A stretch of DNA of 8,459 nucleotides from the NCBI GenBank assembly GCA_030740295.1, contig JASLXP010000462.1, positions 1 to 8,459 on the forward strand, given 5' to 3'. Of this stretch, positions 6,648-8,459 are shown piece after piece. Below the pieces are notes generated by a model. That model was not told the origin of the DNA. It worked only from the letters and a program-made list of their open reading frames with translations, and ran no database searches. Made by a program: the position numbers and the translations under genes. The DNA comes from Planctomycetota bacterium (GTDB lineage Bacteria; Planctomycetota; PUPC01; JACPCR01). Position 1 is the first letter of the stretch. The number at the start of each line of letters is the position of its first letter.

Positions 6648-6710
6648 ATGGAAGCAGAACAAATGGATGCACTGGATTTTCAACGAGCTACGCTCGTTGA
6701 AAACAAGTGA
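6648..6710 (+). CDS. Possible 20-residue leader peptide overlapping the next start
   Basis: ATG at 6648 opens a 20-codon ORF (MEAEQMDALDFQRATLVENK) ending at TGA 6708-6710. GGAG at 6642-6645, directly after the GNAT stop, is a candidate ribosome site but only two bases from the ATG. The stop overlaps the GTG start of the next gene as GTGA, the usual layout for translational coupling. The ORF continues the GNAT frame past its TAG, so it might instead be a remnant of a longer GNAT C-terminus. The perfect hairpin 6677-6703 lies inside it. Whether it is translated is unknown. Confidence 0.3.
   Translation: MEAEQMDALDFQRATLVENK
6677..6703. repeat. Perfect 12-bp hairpin just before the orphan gene
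   Basis: TTTTCAACGAGC (6677-6688), loop TAC, and GCTCGTTGAAAA (6692-6703) form a perfect 12-bp stem that ends three bases before the GTG at 6707. The flanks are T then A, the reverse of an intrinsic terminator, so termination is unlikely. In mRNA it would occupy the place where a ribosome site for 6707 should be. A ribosome moving through the leader ORF would melt it. The tight stem with a 3-base loop resembles the other small palindromes of the window. Confidence 0.75.
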
Positions 6711-7798
6711 TCCTTATCGTTACCGATCAGAAAATGATCAACCGAATGACGACTCATTGGGGCGGTGTCATAGCGGTCATCTATGTATCAAATTGCTGCT
6801 CAGAACACATTGGTGATATTGACCGTGCCTTTGGCCTCCTTGCTGAAAGTGATAAATTCAGACTTTTTTCTATGGTCGACAGCAGGCCAGAGCTCGTCAA
6901 TGGGCTATTGCCGTCAATATACTCCAGTGAGTACATCCAGACTTTAAGACAGAATAAGACAGTTGCGAAAGAGATCACCGTTCAATTAGTCGATGCACGA
7001 GCGGTTGGACAGTCGATCATTGATTCCGCATTGAGCGTGAGGACTCAGTGCTTGTCATTGCCGGACGATCAGTGCCGTGCCGTTGTCTCCGGGATGATTA
7101 GTTTTAAGAAAGAGGTCGCAAATACTAAGGGTTATTCCGCCTTTGTTGTGGCGTTTATTCTTGACCAAATCATTGTTGAAATCTTGACCAATAAGGCGCT
7201 CAATGCGCTTGACTCCCCGAAAGAAACGCACGCGTGGCTATCTAAGCTCGAAGCCGCGAATGAGTGGCAAGGAGCTGGATACCCTGTCCTTCTCAAGAGT
7301 CTTGCTGAAGAGGGATGCGTGGCCGAGAAACAAGTCAGGCCTTTCTATGATAAGCCCCCCCTGGAGAGCCATTTTCCCGTTTTAAAGCTCTTGCCTTCAA
7401 TGGCCCCGCTCCCTGCTCGGACAGCCCAGAGATTTCAGAATCATTTTGTTGAGAACTACAGAACAAGGGAGCCAGGGATCTGTGCCTCGGTGGTCGTATT
7501 GCTGGCGATTTACAATGTGTGCCTGAAAGTTCTGATTGCTGAGGCCTTGGCCCCTGAAAACATTCCGGCGTGGAATTTTAGTATGGAAGAGTCCGAGCTG
7601 ATTAAGCGAAATACTAAGAGCAGTTCAGCGACCCTCAGGTATCTGTGGGCATACAATAAAGCGAAAGAAACAATGCCCAAGGTTTTTGAAAAGCCACCAT
7701 ACAACAAAATGATGCGAACCAGATGCCATAGGATTATAGCTGTAATTAAGCGAATGAAGAGATATAGGGCGCCATCCCTTTTATTCTCGGCAGAATAG
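6707..7798 (+). CDS. Unrecognised 363-residue protein
   Basis: I do not recognise a family. The protein looks mainly helical and soluble. Two hydrophobic stretches, about residues 145-160 (AFVVAFILDQIIVEIL) and 259-278 (CASVVVLLAIYNVCLKVLIA), could be buried helices or membrane-associated segments. The C-terminus is strongly basic (about 331-354, KMMRTRCHRIIAVIKRMKRYR), which could bind nucleic acid or phospholipid. There is no signal peptide, P-loop, zinc cluster or recognised nuclease motif. The GTG at 6707 overlaps the TGA of a 20-codon ORF and has no ribosome site of its own; ATGs at 6734 and 6746 are alternative starts, also without good ribosome sites. The gene is AT-richer than the window's left half and follows a GNAT gene, so it is probably part of an accessory block. 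The long intact frame supports a real gene. Confidence 0.7.
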   Translation: MILIVTDQKMINRMTTHWGGVIAVIYVSNCCSEHIGDIDRAFGLLAESDKFRLFSMVDSRPELVNGLLPSIYSSEYIQTLRQNKTVAKEITVQLVDARAVGQSIIDSALSVRTQCLSLPDDQCRAVVSGMISFKKEVANTKGYSAFVVAFILDQIIVEILTNKALNALDSPKETHAWLSKLEAANEWQGAGYPVLLKSLAEEGCVAEKQVRPFYDKPPLESHFPVLKLLPSMAPLPARTAQRFQNHFVENYRTREPGICASVVVLLAIYNVCLKVLIAEALAPENIPAWNFSMEESELIKRNTKSSSATLRYLWAYNKAKETMPKVFEKPPYNKMMRTRCHRIIAVIKRMKRYRAPSLLFSAE

Positions 7799-7948
7799 GT
7801 GGATTAGCACTTAAGAAACTCAAGATATTGCTTGTCAGATCCTACACTTTAGTACCGAGTCGCTAACAAATCGCTCTTGTGCCGAGATAAATCCGAAGTC
7901 TCGGAAACGGGCTTGTAGCCCGTGAAATTGACTGACGTCACCCAGTGG
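7799..7948. other. Intergenic stretch with small hairpins before the intron-like RNA
   Basis: No coding frame is convincing here. CCGAGA/TCTCGG (7882-7887 and 7899-7904) forms a 6-bp dyad with an 11-base loop. ACGGGCT-TGT-AGCCCGT (7907-7923) is a perfect 7-bp hairpin with a 3-base loop, matching the design of the palindromes at 924-942 and 2866-2906. It could act as the 3' end of the orphan gene's transcript, but no T-tract follows. CACCC-AGT-GGGTG (7939-7951) spans the proposed intron boundary. Confidence 0.6.
7907..7923. repeat. Single small palindrome of the 3-base-loop type
   Basis: This is a perfect 7-bp stem, ACGGGCT/AGCCCGT, with loop TGT. With its flanks it reads A-ACGGGCT-TGT-AGCCCGT-G, close to the unit CACGGGCG-TCC-CGCCCGTG at 2866-2884. 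It lies 25 bases before the proposed intron start. Some group II introns (class C) favour sites behind hairpins, so it may mark the insertion target. Confidence 0.6.
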
Positions 7949-8459
7949 GTGCGAACTTCTTCAATGAAAGGAGCCACAAATCCCATCTGACCAAAGCTCA
8001 GCCAGCAGGTCAGTAGTGAACCCGCATATTCAGTCCCGCACGGGATGGCTTCCATTTGCCACGCAGCTCGAAAGGGCGGACACACCGGAAGGAGCTTCCC
8101 TAAACGGATTATTGGGTATGAAGCCGGGCTAGCGAGAACGCAGGCCGCGTGATTGAGCCCCGAAATTTGTATAGTCGTGGACCGTAAGGATAACCCGGGC
8201 ACGAAGCGTCCGGGCCAAAGCCGACAGTTTGAGCGAACTGGAAGGCAGTAGGTCCTGAAGGCGATATCGCTGTGAGTAAGACGTGTGGCGCATCACAGCA
8301 CCGGCTAGCCAACAGGACACCACCGTGGTCCGAGAGCGGGGCATGCGTTCGAAGGGGTGACTCGGGAACTCGGGAGAGCCGGTTGTCTCCGAGCTGAATT
8401 AGTATTTGCGGTTTCAGGACACCAACCTGGGAAAACCAGAAAAGTCCCGGCGCAGCCAG
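7949..8459 (+). mobile_element. 5' RNA portion of a group II intron (domains I-III), cut by the window edge
   Basis: About 510 bases without a believable plus-strand frame fold into many local stems. These include CTGACC/GGTCAG (7987-7992, 8008-8013), GGGCT/AGCCC (8126-8130, 8156-8160), CCCGG..ACG-AAG-CGT-CCGGG (8194-8214), GTCCTG/CAGGAC (8252-8257, 8313-8318) enclosing GCTGTGA/TCACAGC (8269-8275, 8293-8299), and CTCGG(G)AG/CTCCGAG (8369-8376, 8387-8393). The start GTGCG at 7949 fits the GUGYG 5' end of group II introns. Patterns such as GGATTATTGGGTATGAAG, ATAGTCGTG..CCGTAAGG and GGGAACTCGGGAGAGCC are familiar to me from the RNA ahead of bacterial intron-encoded reverse transcriptases. The length fits domains I-III, so a maturase/reverse transcriptase gene should follow beyond 8459. 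Minus-strand frames here are shadows. The class and the exact 5' boundary are uncertain; another large structured RNA is the alternative. Confidence 0.65.

Noticed and set aside
6677..6703. Intrinsic terminator between the GNAT and orphan genes
   Set aside because: The stem is flanked by T before and A after, with no U-tract following, so the polarity is wrong on both strands.
6677..6710. Integron attC site after the GNAT cassette-like gene
   Set aside because: The dyad is only 27 bases, lacks separate inner and outer boxes, and its ends do not match RYYYAAC/GTTRRRY. No integrase is seen.
7849..8344. Overlapping minus-strand frames of 67-117 codons at the right end
   Set aside because: They are antisense to the strongly structured intron-like RNA, overlap each other in different frames, and lack ribosome sites.
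1..8459. CRISPR array, tRNA or rRNA genes
   Set aside because: No regularly spaced direct repeats, tRNA cloverleaf or rRNA signature was found on reading either strand.

Overview
The window looks like a bacterial contig of the PVC superphylum (Planctomycetota, Verrucomicrobiota or Lentisphaerota). The lineage call is an inference. It rests on an exported protein related to the hydrazine synthase alpha subunit with several CXXCH motifs, a beta-galactosidase-trimerisation-like protein end, weak Shine-Dalgarno sequences, GC-rich genes, and long intergenic spacers holding paired palindromes.

Layout. Positions 3-842 (+) are the 3' end of a large protein whose tail resembles GH42-type trimerisation plus beta-sandwich domains. 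A paired-palindrome element lies between it and the convergent gene 1085-2674 (-), a well-conserved N-acyl-D-amino-acid deacylase (D-aminoacylase). A 435-base divergent spacer (2675-3109) holds competing dyads, a second paired-palindrome element and a dispersed repeat module. Next is 3110-5953 (+), a 947-residue secreted protein with a discoidin-like domain, a PD40/TolB-like propeller and three CXXCH motifs.

From about 6065 the sequence becomes visibly AT-richer. This stretch contains a 20-bp inverted repeat, a GNAT acetyltransferase (6207-6641), a possible 20-codon leader ORF carrying a perfect 12-bp hairpin, and an unrecognised 363-residue protein (6707-7798) whose GTG start overlaps the leader stop as GTGA. 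I read this as an acquired accessory block.

The last ~510 bases (about 7949-8459) have no plausible coding frame but many nested stems, and a GTGCG at their start. I interpret them as the 5' RNA part (domains I-III) of a group II intron. Its reverse transcriptase would lie just beyond the right edge.

The least explained parts are a set of small hairpins sharing one design (7-8 bp stem, 3-base loop, often in pairs), a 25-base module present in two clear copies beside or near them, and the leader/hairpin/orphan-protein arrangement.
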